Source: Euglena gracilis
Lineage: Eukaryota; Euglenida; Euglenophyceae; Euglenales
Assembly: GCA_039621445.1 (NCBI GenBank)
Contig: CP154957.1
Location: forward strand, 5,450,504 to 5,514,503
DNA: 64,000 nucleotides
Reading direction: 5' to 3'
In this document: positions 10,171 through 21,106 of the stretch, in pieces
Layout: every line of letters begins with the position of its first letter
Numbering within the stretch: position 1 is the stretch's first letter
Made by a program: the position numbers and the translations under genes
The notes under the pieces: model-generated
Told to the model about the DNA's origin: nothing
Database searches by the model: none
The model's input: only the letters and a program-made list of their open reading frames with translations

Positions 10171-11756
10171 GGGACGACACCACCAAAAGGCTTGCAGCAC
10201 CCGGAAAAGTGGAGGCCTTGGTGCGCTTAATTGTGGAGTACCCCATAAAGTTTGTATGAAATGAGATTCAAAGGCGCGTGGTCTTACTCCGAGCGCCTTT
10301 GTTTGGGCCCTTGCAATCTTCAAATGTAGTCTGTACATTTTAGTTTGGACTCCAGGAGATGAATGGCTGCATGTGTTTTGTGTCTTTTGATGGGTGAAAC
10401 GAGATTTGCCTGTTGTCAACTTGTAATCCTAATTTTGAATTTGGGTCAACTGGCTACAGACCTGGGAGAATTAAGCAAATTCTTGTTCTTTGGGTCTGGG
10501 GCCAAAAAAAAAACGAGAAAAAATATATTGCCTAACAAAGGCAACCATTTTAAATACTACCAGCATCCATGACGACGCTAAGCTTTGAATGGCTGCCACA
10601 TCTTGGATACTGGACAGCAACATGAAATCTTGATTAGAGCAGAATCAGCAAAGCTACAACTGCACAGGTGCGCAATGGGGAAGAGGCTGCAAACCAAACC
10701 AACCACGGTGGATGGCCCATACTAGGGAAAATGGACGTTCTCACCCCTCACTGTGATAGCAAAATTGGTAGCAATAAAAACTGTTCTTTTCTCTTTATCG
10801 ATGCAGTGGTCCCAAAACAGGATGGAATGTCAAAAATTAAACCACGGTCCTCAAAGACTGATGAGAGAAACTTTGGTGTGTGTCCAACATGCAACTGTTA
10901 TTTTGAGCCCTGAGGCTCACTGGTCTGACACTTTGATGACGGGATTGTTCGCTTGCAGCCGAGAGAAAAACATGGCCCAAACTTTTCTGTATAATGAATA
11001 CAATTGAGAAAAATATCATCCAAATTGAGAAATTCTGGGATGCCCAGAATTTCTCTGCAAATTTGAATGTCGAAATGATTTGATGGAAGGATTGGAAAAT
11101 GAGCAATGGAAAAAATCACCTTCGTTCAATTTTTTTTTGAAAATTTTGCTTTCTTCAGGGGGAAGACAGGGCTCTTGTCCAAATGCAAATGAGTCATCCC
11201 ACCACATGCTTCAAAGAACACTTCCAGGATAATAACTGGCTTGTTGAAAAAAATATGCATTTTAAAAAAAACCACCCTCAGTTTTGTAATCCAAACCGCA
11301 CTTGTTAATTCCTGGGTACCAGCCAAAAAACAAATTTTTGTTCAATTGTCATGCAGACTCTGCACTTGTTCCCAACTTTTTATTGCCTACTGACGTGCAC
11401 AATCACTCACATGCCTCACATCACATTAGCACCATGGAACGCACAAGCCACCAAAATAGCACAAACTGCCTGTTCCTTGGGGTCACGACTTTCTGTGTGC
11501 AATGTTCCACGTTCCCTTGTTTGATGACTTTCCAGAGCGCATACTCCGCTCCATCATGCTCTTGCGACTGCAACAATGCGGAGGGCCACATTTGAGTTGA
11601 ACGATCAAGGGCTTTAACACTGCATCTGGCAAAGGCGATGTCTTAACTCAGCTAAAATGTGACCACTAAAATGGAGTGCCGCACTTTCCTTCTTCTGTGT
11701 TTCAGAGGAGTTTCCAAATCATACAACATCACTTGTTTGCAAACTTAATAATAACA
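10171..11756. other. Unassigned sequence
   Basis: About 1.6 kb of moderately AT-rich sequence with only short open frames. The only feature seen is an imperfect inverted pair, CAAAGGCGC (10269) with GCGCCTTTG (about 10290). No gene or element border was recognised. Confidence 0.3.
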
Positions 11757-11880
11757 GACTTACAGTGTGGCTAAAAATTACGGAAGACAAAAATTACGGC
11801 AAAAAAAAATTACGAGAAAAAAAATTTTGGCAAAATTTTTATTTTAAAAAAATAATTTTTGGCAAAATCTGGCATAATAA
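11757..11880. repeat. AAAAATTACGG repeat
   Basis: AAAAATTACGG occurs at about 11773 and 11791, with a variant at 11808, followed by AT-rich TTTTGGCAAAAT repeats in both orientations. The same ATTACGG word forms inverted ends at 25.85-25.95 kb, so this is probably another member of that family. Confidence 0.45.
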
Positions 11881-12719
11881 CATTTAATTGGGGGGTGGAA
11901 TGACCAAAGTACAAAAGCCCTCCCCCCCCCCTCCTGAGGTGGCTAGAGTTTTAAGAAAAACAACGGCGAAAAGGATTGAAGAAAATTGAGGTTAGAATAT
12001 TTCCTGGAGTCGGTTTTGGGCTGGCCACCCCTCTAGGATGCAGCTTCCAGTCGATGCACATGCAGGGTTGCAACTGGGTCCGATAAACCACCCTCAGGGG
12101 GACAGCGAGCATACTTATAGTTGGAAGCAGTTTTCCTTCTGAATCTACGGCCCAAAGCAAGGTTCTTTGGAAGTGGTTTCTTGCTTTAACATTGCACAGC
12201 TAACATTTCACAGCAATAAACTTTTGCGGATGTATGCCTTGGGTGCTTGTGTCACTGTGCGTACCAACGCCTCCCTATCGTGGAAAATCATTGTATTTTG
12301 ATGTTTCTTGGCGTGAGAAATGCCACCCTTGGCAAGCAACGGGATTACCGAAATAAAAATGTGGCTGGATCAACACCTCTAATCCCAACCCAGTTGTTGC
12401 TGCTGCAGCTAGCACCACAACCCAATTTTGGCACTCCCAAAAGCCGACCCTCGAACTTCACAATCCCTCACAGCATAAAAAAAATTCATTTGGCACTTTG
12501 CAAATGGCGACTTTCCGGTTTACCCTTAATGCCTGCTGAAGGTGCGAGAGGGGAAACAGTTGCAGGCCTTGGGTTGCAATGACCTTTTATCACATGCACT
12601 TCTCATGTGTGTGATGTACCAGTGCCAATGAAAACAACAAAAAAGTGCTTCATCCGATGGCAAACCCAATTAAAAAAAAGCAGAAAATCAGAAAAGCAAT
12701 GGGCAGTGCAAAAAAAAAA
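11881..12719. other. Unassigned sequence
   Basis: Contains an open plus-strand frame (12247-12582) without recognisable motifs. No repeat relationship to the rest of the window was noticed. Confidence 0.3.
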
Positions 12720-12741
12720 TTTGGGAACCGTGGTTCCCAAA
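12720..12741. repeat. GGGAACC-GT-GGTTCCC palindrome, copy 3
   Basis: Perfect 10-bp arms around GT, preceded by an A run. Confidence 0.7.
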
Positions 12742-12937
12742 ACTTCCCAACCATTTTCCCGATTATTCAAAGGCCAAACAGGAAATGTGACCTTCGCAAA
12801 CATTGGAAATGGGGCCATATCAAGATCATTTGCAATTCAAGGCTGATCGCTTTTTATCGCTACACCCATTTCTTCGAAAGCCCCCCATGACATGAAGTAG
12901 AACACCAGTACCTTGACTGCAGGATCGATCAAAAAAA

Positions 12938-12957
12938 TTGGGAACCGTGGTTCCTAA
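12938..12957. repeat. GGGAACC-GT-GGTTCC palindrome, copy 4
   Basis: TTGGGAACC, GT, GGTTCCTAA, 197 bp after copy 3. A half-site (GGGAACCGC) follows at about 13453 beside a hAT fragment. Confidence 0.65.
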
Positions 12958-13439
12958 ATTTCAAAGATGACCCCCACCCCGCAAACAGGGGCTTGCAAAC
13001 GGGTAGTGGGAACAAAAAGTATGTGCTGCCAAAGAACCCACTCTTCATTTTGGACCAATGTGGCAACTTGGACTTCACCTGTTGATACCCACGGAGAGAA
13101 TGAAGACACACATCAACTTTGATGCCCGCCCCTGCAACTTTGGCTCGTTGACCCCGACCTCTCCGAGGCCCCGACAAATTTCAAAATAGGGGGGGGGTTC
13201 AGACATCCAAAAAGTCTTTTGGAAAAAAGTTCAGGGGGGGAAGGAAAGCGTGTTTTACCCCCCCTCCACGAAAATTGACATTGGGCTGCGTTGGGACCCG
13301 CACTCAAACCAGGGCCACGGTGGCACCGCCGCAAACCCACACGCGGTGGGAACACCGAGCCAGCGCACAGCACCAGCCCTGGGTGAGCCGTGGAAAAACG
13401 TTGCGCGGAGCCGCGGCCCCACGCCGACGCCTCGAAAAA

Positions 13440-13530
13440 GTGGCCACTTTTTGGGAACCGCTGAGTTTCGATCATGCCTCGTAGCGCCGTCTAAGAACGT
13501 CCTTGGCCGGCCCCGGCTGAGATCAGGTTC
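13440..13530 (-). pseudogene. hAT dimerisation-domain fragment
   Basis: The minus strand at 13471-13500 matches the plus strand of the hAT relic at 8086-8114 over about 29 bp with one inserted base, encoding LDGATRHD in both. Similarity continues weakly on both sides (GGCCGGC upstream, GCGGTTCCCAA downstream). It is therefore a second, inverted scrap of the same hAT lineage. Confidence 0.6.
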
Positions 13531-13668
13531 TGGCATAAGGGTGCAGCGGGCGGGGGGGATTCAGCACTCAAACGTTTGTTTTCAAGCTCTGTTTTCTGCA
13601 ATTCTGTTTGGGTTTAAGGGAGGGTAGGGGTTTGCCTGGGGGGGGGGGCTGGACGGACTGCTTTTTTG

Positions 13669-13785
13669 CGGAGGATCCGAGAACCTGCTGTCGTCCGGAG
13701 AAGGCGCAGAACGAGGTCTATGCACGCTGGAACATTGCCGCCCTGGCACGTGATGAAGCTGTACCCGTGGAAGTGGACGATTTTT
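13669..13785 (+). pseudogene. Possible hAT transposase C-terminal tail
   Basis: The plus frame reads PEKAQNEVYARWNIAALARD, then an acidic end and a TAA stop. A proline-glutamate start, a basic-aromatic-Asn core and an acidic tail are typical of the last ~40 residues of hAT proteins after the dimerisation core. It lies about 140 bp from, and opposite in strand to, the fragment at 13440-13530. This reading is by family resemblance only. Confidence 0.4.
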
Positions 13786-13883
13786 AAGTATCGACACTCA
13801 TTCCCCAATTCCCCCAGTACTCAGCCTGTTTCTCCGTCCCCCACTTTTATTTCCAATGGGGGCAGGCTTTTTTGCTTAACTTA

Positions 13884-14100
13884 GAAGACACCCCCCCCCC
13901 TGTGACTGGTTTTGTCCCTCCCACCTGGCCCGGTCCAGACCACGTCCCCCCCCCCTGCCAGGGGGGGGGTACCCGGCCCCCTCCCAAAAGGCCATTTTTT
14001 CCGTACAGCTCTTTGCAGCTGAAAATTTTTGCATTTGATTTTTTGACAATTTTTTTAAACCTAAAAAGTCCCCCCCCCCCCGGGGCGAGCCCCTCCTTTG
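13884..14100. repeat. C-run/G-run rich stretch
   Basis: Runs of 8-12 C or G at about 13893, 13947, 13962 and 14071 separate short unrelated segments. The arrangement resembles the termini of the C-run elements elsewhere, but no inverted pair could be defined. Confidence 0.35.
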
Positions 14101-14382
14101 GTTCTTGTGGAACGGGCTGCTTTTGCTTCTCAGTGCTGGACATGTGGTATTTCCACGAGAACAAAAAGTCGGACTCTGGCTGTTGAACGTTCAACCTTTT
14201 TTGATGCACACTTGAGAAATGCTGTAGTTCTGTGTTTTTCTCTGAATTTTCTTCCCAATACAGTTATCCCAGTGCGCCAACACCTGGAAAACGGATGCAA
14301 AATGTTCTGAAGGTTCGCCGCAGATGAAAACTTTTGGGGACAATGGAAGGAGCCGATTCCTCACTTGAATAAAATATGCAGG

Positions 14383-14406
14383 AGCTCTCACTCTCTCTCT
14401 CTCTCT
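14383..14406. repeat. CT microsatellite
   Basis: About ten CT dinucleotides. Confidence 0.8.
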
Positions 14407-14699
14407 TTTGGTGACAACTAGACTGTTCAATCACCGACCCGCTTGTCTGTTAGCGAGTGGCGACTGTTCAACCGCCGTTAGCCGCTTAAAGTCCTATTTG
14501 ACGAAAACTGGGGGTCTGAATTTCAAAATGACTGACGCCCCTAAATGTCCTAATTGACGACCTATTTGCCCATCGTCTATCTGACGACGGAAAACCCCAC
14601 CCGTGGGACCTCCCCCCCCCCGGTACCTGGGCTCTCCAACAAATTTTCTTAAATCCAGACCCCGGACCGCCCCCCCCCCCTCGAACTCGACGGGGGTGG

Positions 14700-14755
14700 T
14701 GCAGGTCACGAGGGGGGGGGTCACGGGGGGTCACGGGGGGGGGGGTCACGGGGGA
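14700..14755 (+). repeat. GGTCACGGGGG tandem repeat
   Basis: Four close copies of GGTCACG followed by G runs of variable length. Same word as at 9965-10170. Confidence 0.7.
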
Positions 14756-14830
14756 AGTATGCCACTTTGGAGCAAAGCATGTTGCACCACACAAGTTAAG
14801 CCTCTACTACAGAAAGGGGGGGGGGCGGAC

Positions 14831-14941
14831 GTCCAAAACCCGGCGTCCAGAACGCCGGGTTTTGGACAGAACCGGCGTCCGCCCCCCCCTTGTTTAAAGC
14901 GGCGTTTTAGAGACGCCGGGTTCAGGACTGAACCGGCGTCC
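14831..14941. repeat. ACGCCGG hairpin pair
   Basis: A perfect 16-bp inverted repeat, GTCCAAAACCCGGCGT (14831-14846) with its complement at 14852-14867, is followed by a second near-palindrome at 14912-14940 (GACGCCGGGTTCAG with CTGAACCGGCGTC). The same ACGCCGGTTCTGTCC word recurs at 16.4 and 27.3 kb. Confidence 0.7.
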
Positions 14942-14949
14942 CCAACCTT

Positions 14950-15548
14950 CAGTCAAAGGACACTGCCAGGACCAATCTCTCACCACTGATGTGAAATATC
15001 ACGCCACTTGGCATTTTACCAAATTCCGGCGATCGCGAGGGTATCTCTGGCTGTGTCAATCGTCCAGGTACAAAGTCACCCCTCAATCGAAAGCTCTTTT
15101 CATCAGACGACTGGCGATCACCACCAAATTCAGCCACGCTGCCTGGAGCTCTTATTTTCTGTCACTGGGAGATCCTAATTTCACAACTCTGGTGCCCCCC
15201 AGGACCCCTCACGTGGTCGATTCGAAGAGAAAAAACGTTTCTGTAAGTTTTATTTAGCATCTTAAATCAAAAATCACTAAAAATTACAACACAAATTTCG
15301 AAAAAAATGGTCTGTGGCGGGCCCAAATCACCTGGAAATGGTCCGGATAGGTCCAAATAAGTGTCTTACACCTAAATAAACACCCCCAGATGGAAATCTT
15401 TGGTCGGTGGGGGTCGGTGGGCCCTTGATGGGGGTCTCGAAAGGGGAAAAACCAATGATGAAACAAGGATTACATGAAAATCCTTTAGAAATGCAAGCAT
15501 TCTGCATCACGAGAGGCAGAAAACCCCCCCTCCACCCCCATCCGAGCC
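14950..15548. other. Unassigned sequence
   Basis: Short frames only, with no recognised domain or repeat. Confidence 0.3.
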
Positions 15549-15880
15549 TCAAATAACAAAATCCCTTCTGTGTTGGCAACATACTCGGGGGCTAAGTCGT
15601 TTTTGAGGCTCACTTTGGCACAGGCGGGGGGGGCTCACAAAATCCCTTCTATGTTGGCAACATACTCGGGGGCTAAGTCGTTTTTGTGGCTCACCTTGGC
15701 ATAGGCGGGGGGGGCTCCGCCCCCCCCCCCGCACCCCCCCCTCAAATAACAAAATCCCTTCTATGTTGGCAACATAAAGTCATTTTTGTGGCTCACTTTG
15801 GCATAGGCGAAGGGGGGGGGGGCCTCCGCCCCCCCCGCACCCCCCCTCAAATAACAAAATCCCTTCTATGTTGGCAATAG
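15549..15880. repeat. Tandem repeat, about four units of 80-113 bp
   Basis: AAAATCCCTTCT-TGTTGGCAA begins near 15558, 15638, 15751 and 15856. Units contain GGCTCACTTTGGCA and end in variable G or C runs (GGCTCCGCCCC). The unequal periods come mostly from the homopolymer length and from a deleted ACTCGGGGGCTA segment in the third unit. The array ends about 40 bp before the start of the large duplication. Confidence 0.75.
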
Positions 15881-16123
15881 ACTTGGAGGGATAAGCCCTT
15901 TTTGTGCAAATTTTGACTTATATTGAAAATCCAATGGGGAGAGGTGTTCTTCTGTCAAAAGTGGCCCAAAATGGACATTTTCCCCCTAATTTTTTTGCAT
16001 ATTCACCCCCGATTGGGGGGTTCTGGAGCCATTTGGGTAGGTTTTGACTGGTGTTGAGGTGATTAGACAAAAGTTTTTTCCCAGGGGGGGGGGCTTAAAA
16101 GTCGGAGGTTTGACCCGTTAGTG

Positions 16124-16173
16124 CATTAGAGTGGGTAGTCGGCCGACTAGTCGGCCGACTACCCACTCTAATG
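16124..16173. repeat. 50-bp perfect palindrome, copy A
   Basis: Starts CATTAGAGTGGGTAG and ends with its exact complement. The centre is built of TCGGCCGACTAGTCGGCCGA. Related arms (GGTCGGCCGACC, GGCCGACTAATCGGCC, CCACTACCCC) follow to about 16255, making a cruciform-prone cluster of about 130 bp. Confidence 0.9.
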
Positions 16174-16383
16174 TACCGACTAGCTACCGACCAATTGGTC
16201 GGCCGACCAATTGGGTAGTTGGCCGACTAATCGGCCGACTACCCACTACCCCTCCCCCCCAGTCTACCGTTTGGCACTCACCCCATTGGTCCCCAAATGG
16301 CAAAATTCATTGTCCTATGGTTGAAACAGTCATAACAGGACCTTAGTGCCACTTTTGGTGACATTTTTAGGAATGAAAACCTG

Positions 16384-16503
16384 ACCCCGGGTTTTGGACA
16401 AAACCGGCGTTCCTAACGCCAGGTTTTAGGACAGAACCGGCGTCCGGGGGGGGGGGGGGGGACGCCGGTTCTGTCCTGTTCTGGCGTCTCAAACGCCGGT
16501 TTA
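16384..16503. repeat. ACGCCGG hairpins around a G run, copy A
   Basis: GGACAGAACCGGCGTCC (16429-16445) is repeated as its complement at 16460-16476, with a long G run as the loop. Further ACGCC and GGCGT arms extend both ways. Confidence 0.75.
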
Positions 16504-16699
16504 ATATGTATGCAAGTTTTCTTGCAAGGTTGTTGAGGGTCACAAGAGGACATCAGTGGCCAGATGTCAGCAAACGGCGAAGTTCATCCGGGGATAGACA
16601 AACACAACCCCCTTCCTGGGCACTAGGAGGAAAACAAAAAGCACAGCTTTCTTTAATTTTTAGGAAGCAGGTTGATTCCATTGCAGTGGCAATTTGGTT

Positions 16700-17300
16700 T
16701 ACATTATCGCGGGTCATGGTCGGTTGCTAGACCTTCAGGGGTGGCAGCATCCAAATCAGGTGATGCCTCCTCGTCATCGTCCGATTCAAAGAGAGGATCT
16801 GCACCACGGAGAAGGGGAAGACTTTGATGTTGACATCTTTCAACCCTCAAAATTATCCAAAAACCACAATCCATATGCAAATCCTACATGGCATTTGGTT
16901 GGTCAGGATAAACCGCCACACGCACACTTTCGGAACCAGGAGGTAAGAGCGGTCAGAAACCAGATGCATACACCCATATTCAATTGCACCCCCCCCCACA
17001 AGCAAAACCCCTCAACCGAATGTGGCATGGATGTGTCGTGGCAAAGATGAACACTGTTGTTGGTCATCTTTGGCTAACGAAGAAAGAAACAAAGTAAGGG
17101 AAATGGGTGGAATGGTTTATAGGGGACAAATGATCATCCCAGTCGATGTCGTTCACCACGCTCATCAAATAAGAAAAGCCCTCTCGGATCATGTCCCTCG
17201 CCGTGGACTTCGGCAAATGCAAGACGCGGCTCAACTGGTCCTCAGTGAAAGCGCAAAATGGCAAATGACAAATCCCCCCCCCCCGGGTTTGCCCCCACAC
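16700..17300 (-). pseudogene. Possible transposase fragment with helix-turn-helix-like segment, copy A
   Basis: On the minus strand 17064-17300 reads TEDQLSRVLHLPKSTARDMI, helix-turn-helix-like, followed by WDDHLSP. About 200 bp further along, 16700-16860 reads PLFESDDDEEASPDLD, an acidic tail ending in a stop. The order (DNA-binding-like start, acidic end, gap between) suggests a collapsed transposase or regulator, but no catalytic block was found. A plus-strand 118-codon frame over the same bases is probably a shadow. Confidence 0.3.
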
Positions 17301-17330
17301 TTAGACGGCCGTAACTGGACACTAAAAAAT

Positions 17331-19840
17331 CAAATTGCGCCTGGAATTGTGGCTTGAGAAAATAGCCCGAAAAGGGGTCTTTCGCAAAATGTCAATCTTC
17401 AAAGCCCAAATAACGCCAACTTCACCATAGAAAGCAAAATTCTTGGAAATCTTTTTGTCACAAAACCCCATGATTTCCGCGGAATTAGCTTCGAACTTGG
17501 GGAAATGAGGTTCAAAAAACGATCAACATAGGTAGTTCAGGCGCAACTACGCCTGAAATATCTTCTTTTCAATCAGACAAGATCATTACATGAGTTATGA
17601 TGTTGGATGGGGCCTCACTCAAATCCAGGCGAATTGCGCCTGAACGCACTCTAGAAAGAGGCTATTTTGGTGGTCCCCAAAAAAGATGAAAAAAGGTAGA
17701 ACAACATTCAAAAGAAGCTCGGAGTATGCAGTCATGAGTCTTGAATGCAAGCACTTACTTCACTGACTCAACAGACTATTTTGTGGAACGCCCCCGTACA
17801 GATTAGTGCACATTAGCACAAAAAAATGCTGTCATATTTTTGGAGCCCTATCACATTTGAAATTTGAAAAGGACAAATGTCGATAAATATAATTCATACA
17901 TCAGATTAACTCCGAATTAACATTTCAAAAAACTGGATGTAATTGTGGCTGACAATAAAATTGCAGGTTCAGATGAGCCTCGATCTTCAGAGAAACGGCC
18001 ACTTTTTGCCTCCCCCACACAACCAACCAGGCGCAAATGCGCCTGGACGGTTGACAAAACAGTCAATTGTCAATTCAATTTTGACGAAGAATTCATTTGT
18101 CGAGTTGTGAATGCCACCCTGTATGAACTGATTTTTGCATGTGACCGCTTTTTTCACTTCAGTGGTTGTGTGGCAGATGTTTGAAAACACATTGACCAAA
18201 CTTAGACGAGCATAACTGGACACTTTTTATCAAAAAAAAAAATGATCAAAATTTTGGCCTAAAACGGGTTTTCTAGGAACACTTTTGAAAAAATTCCAGG
18301 CGCATTTGCGCCTAAACTCAATTTTAAAAATTGCCATAGAGTGCCATTAAATTGTATCTTTTTCAAGGGTTCCAGGCGCAATTGCGCCTGGAACCACCCA
18401 GAAACAGGCAAAAAAGGACCATAATTTCACCCCAGACAGTTTTTGTCTTTGAGCAAAACCAATTGGCAAAGAATAAATATTTTGGAAAATACACACAGTG
18501 TTCTATTGTTGTTTTGTCAAGGGGTGTCTCCCGAATATGTTTTTCAAGGTATTTTTGGCATCATCAAAAAAAGTACTTTAGGCACATTTGTGCCTGGAAT
18601 ACCTCTCAATACACCAAACAGTGGTAATGAAAGGCGAGAATGTAAGCGAGAGACATCAACATTACTTTGCCAAATGTGTCTCTTTTTATAATCCTTTTTT
18701 TGTTCATCAACATGCAAAGTTCATCCTTTGGCAAAGTCATTCTACTCCGTGCTTGAGGTGCCTTTGCCAAGGTTTGTGGGTGTGCGCAGAAAAATAACAG
18801 CAAGGGAAGTAGTTGAATCAAATTTTCAAGGGTAGTGTTTGTTCTTCTTTAAAGCTAATGTGTTTTGTAATTTCCATTTTGAAAATGCATTTTTTGTGTT
18901 GCAATTTGGTGAATGACGTTTGGGAATGGTGCTCAAAAACTGCGCCACCCTGTGTTGGTCCAGGCGCAATTGCGCCTGGAATTTCAAAAATGCAATATCA
19001 ATCAAAGGTATATTTTTGAAGGAAATATTATCTCAAAATTTTACATACAAAGACACAAAGACACATTGTGGAACCACTTGGAGTTTGTTTCTTTTGGAAT
19101 TGCTGCTGATACCTTTCTCACACTTTGCTCCAGGCGCAAATGCGCCTAGACTATTGCCAAAACGGGCGTCAGAGGCGTCCCGTTTTCATATTGGCAAGCG
19201 CCTTTGACCGATCAAAAGTTGCGTGGAAAATGATATGCAACACGTAGCAACATTAACCATCAAAAAACGTACAACAAAAGCTAAAAAATTGTGGACATTG
19301 TTTTCCACATCTCCCCAGTTTTGACCATGTTACGCTTTGAGACCTGATGCAAGGGTGAAGATAAAGAGAACCCTGTTTTTAGGACATTGTGGTTTTACGT
19401 AATGCTTCAACCTAACAACATTACAATGCACTTCATCCACATGCTCCTCAAGTTTATAGAAGCAATTTAACTGCTGCTGACTTTCATTCAAAACAGATCC
19501 ATACCCGCTGTAGAACACTCAAGATTCTCAAAAAGGAATGTATTTTTGGCTTACCAGCAATTCCAGGCGCATTTGCGCCTGGATCTTCTGAGAAATGGCC
19601 CTTTTTTGCCTTGTCCACGTGTTTCTCCAGGCGCAAATGCGCCTGGACAGTTGCCAAAACAGGCCATTGGCAATGGTCAATTCAAACTCATGAACAGTAC
19701 ATTTTGTCGAGTTGCCATTGTCTCCCTGTGCTTTTTTGCATACCGATTTTTCCTTGCATTTTTATGTGCAAATGATTGGAAACACGTTGACCAATTGGCA
19801 ATTGGCCATGTTCGACGTTTGAGGCGCATTTGCGGCTGGA
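17331..19840. repeat. Array of about 12 GGCGC-N4-GCGCC palindromes, copy A
   Basis: Palindromes of the form CCAGGCGCAAATGCGCCTGG lie at 17536, 17625, 18027, 18296, 18372, 18579, 18960, 19130, 19563, 19627 and 19821 (starts), plus a half-site at 17331. Centres are AAAT, ATTT or AATT, so both orientations occur. Spacing is irregular, 64 to 433 bp. The unit at 18372 extends to a perfect 28-bp palindrome (18368-18395). Flanks of some copies (17985-18225 and 19583-19815) are visibly homologous, so part of the array grew by duplication. A separate hairpin, AAAACGGG with CCCGTTTT, is at 19159-19186. No coding function is evident. Confidence 0.85.
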
Positions 19841-20737
19841 ACAATGGCATGAAAAAGTTTTGTTGAGGAAAGGAATTCAACCTCAAGGAACTACGTCTCA
19901 AACATACAATTTTTTTTTGCTCTTGCAATGTGTACAAAATCTGATTTGGCAATTGTTCTTGTCATTGACAAGGTGTTTAAAATCATAAGTTTTTTTCCCT
20001 TTTTTTGGGTTGCCTTGAGGAACGAAATTTGGTGTTGTTCATTGTTTTGTGTTGCAACCATCTCATGTGCATTGCGAAACAAATTTACTTATGTTATTGC
20101 CATGAGTCCATCAGATGTCCTGCTTCAAATGTGTATCTGTCCACCCAGGGGGTTCCCCCCAAACCCCTAATCAAATGAGACTCAAGTCTTGTTTTGGGTC
20201 TGCTGCTGGAAACCTCCAGTGGGAGCTTTATTTTGAGGGATGGTCTTATTTTTTTTGAATTTTTTGTTGATTGGTCCAGGTTCCAAAAAAGATCATTTTC
20301 TGGGTTCCCAAAAAAACCAAAATTTTTCCTTCGGTGCTTCTCACCAGGGATAAATTTGAGGCAGCCGTACACTTGTGGCCTCCCTGGAGGTCCCAAGAAT
20401 AAACCCTCCCATTTAAATGCGCAGTGCCCAAATGGTCCGCAGTCCAAAAAAAGTGTCACACCCCCGAGGGTCCGAAAATGAAGAACAAAAAAGTGCTCAC
20501 CTCCCAAAAGCCATTGACATTGAACTGCTTTCAGGCAGTGCCCAAACAAGTGTCACACCCTGAGGGTGGGGGGTTTGCCAGGGGCGGGCTTTTATGACCC
20601 CCCGGGAGAAAAAAAGCCGAAACCTGGTCGTTTTTGTTTGCCGGAACGGGATCGGATAACAGGTCATTGGATAGAACATGGTTAGGGTTAGGATGTGCAT
20701 GCAAAAAAAATTGGACGGCCTGAAGTTAGCCTGAAAT

Positions 20738-21106
20738 TAAACCCCCCCTCCCACTTATAAACCGTTTTTAGGATCGGTCTGGTTGGTCGCCCGAAGGGGG
20801 GGTTTACAGGTGGGGGGGGGGGTTATAGGTCCCGGAATTGTTGGTGAAAATCCTGAAGTCCCCCAAATTGGCAATTTTCGTCAAGTTTGGACAAAAAGGG
20901 CATTTTTGATGATGGTCGGTCTCAAAAAAATGCCAACAAATCAGTTTTTGGGTGGTTTGCGGCCAAAAAAAAATCCCCGGCAGCTTTCATTTTTCTTCCG
21001 GGGGGGGGGTTATAAGTCCAGGTTTGGTTGGTCGGCCAGAGGGGGGGGGGTTATAAGTGGGGGGGTTATGAGTGGGGGGGGGGGTTATGAGCGGGAGGGG
21101 GGTTTT
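20738..21106 (+). mobile_element. C-run terminal element, family A (copy A)
   Basis: The left end is TAAACCCCCCCTCCCACTTA and the right end an imperfect complement. The interior carries GGTTGGTCGCCCGAAGG, GTTGGTGAAAATCC, TTTGATGATGGTCGGTCTCA and GGTTTGGTTGGTCGGCC, each separated by G runs plus TTATAAGT/TTATAGGT words. It is homologous to the elements at 25115-25500 (opposite strand) and 60076-60407 (opposite strand). No coding capacity and no clear target duplication. Confidence 0.65.

Noticed and set aside
16694-17050. 118-codon plus-strand frame identical in both duplicates
   Set aside because: Identity follows from the recent duplication. The minus strand over the same bases looks more protein-like.
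17331-19840. CRISPR or bacterial REP-type array
   Set aside because: Palindrome spacing is irregular (64-433 bp), spacers are partly homologous to one another, and the surroundings are eukaryotic.
20672-20700. Telomere-like GGTTAGGGTTAGG
   Set aside because: Only two units, inside duplicated sequence, with no array.
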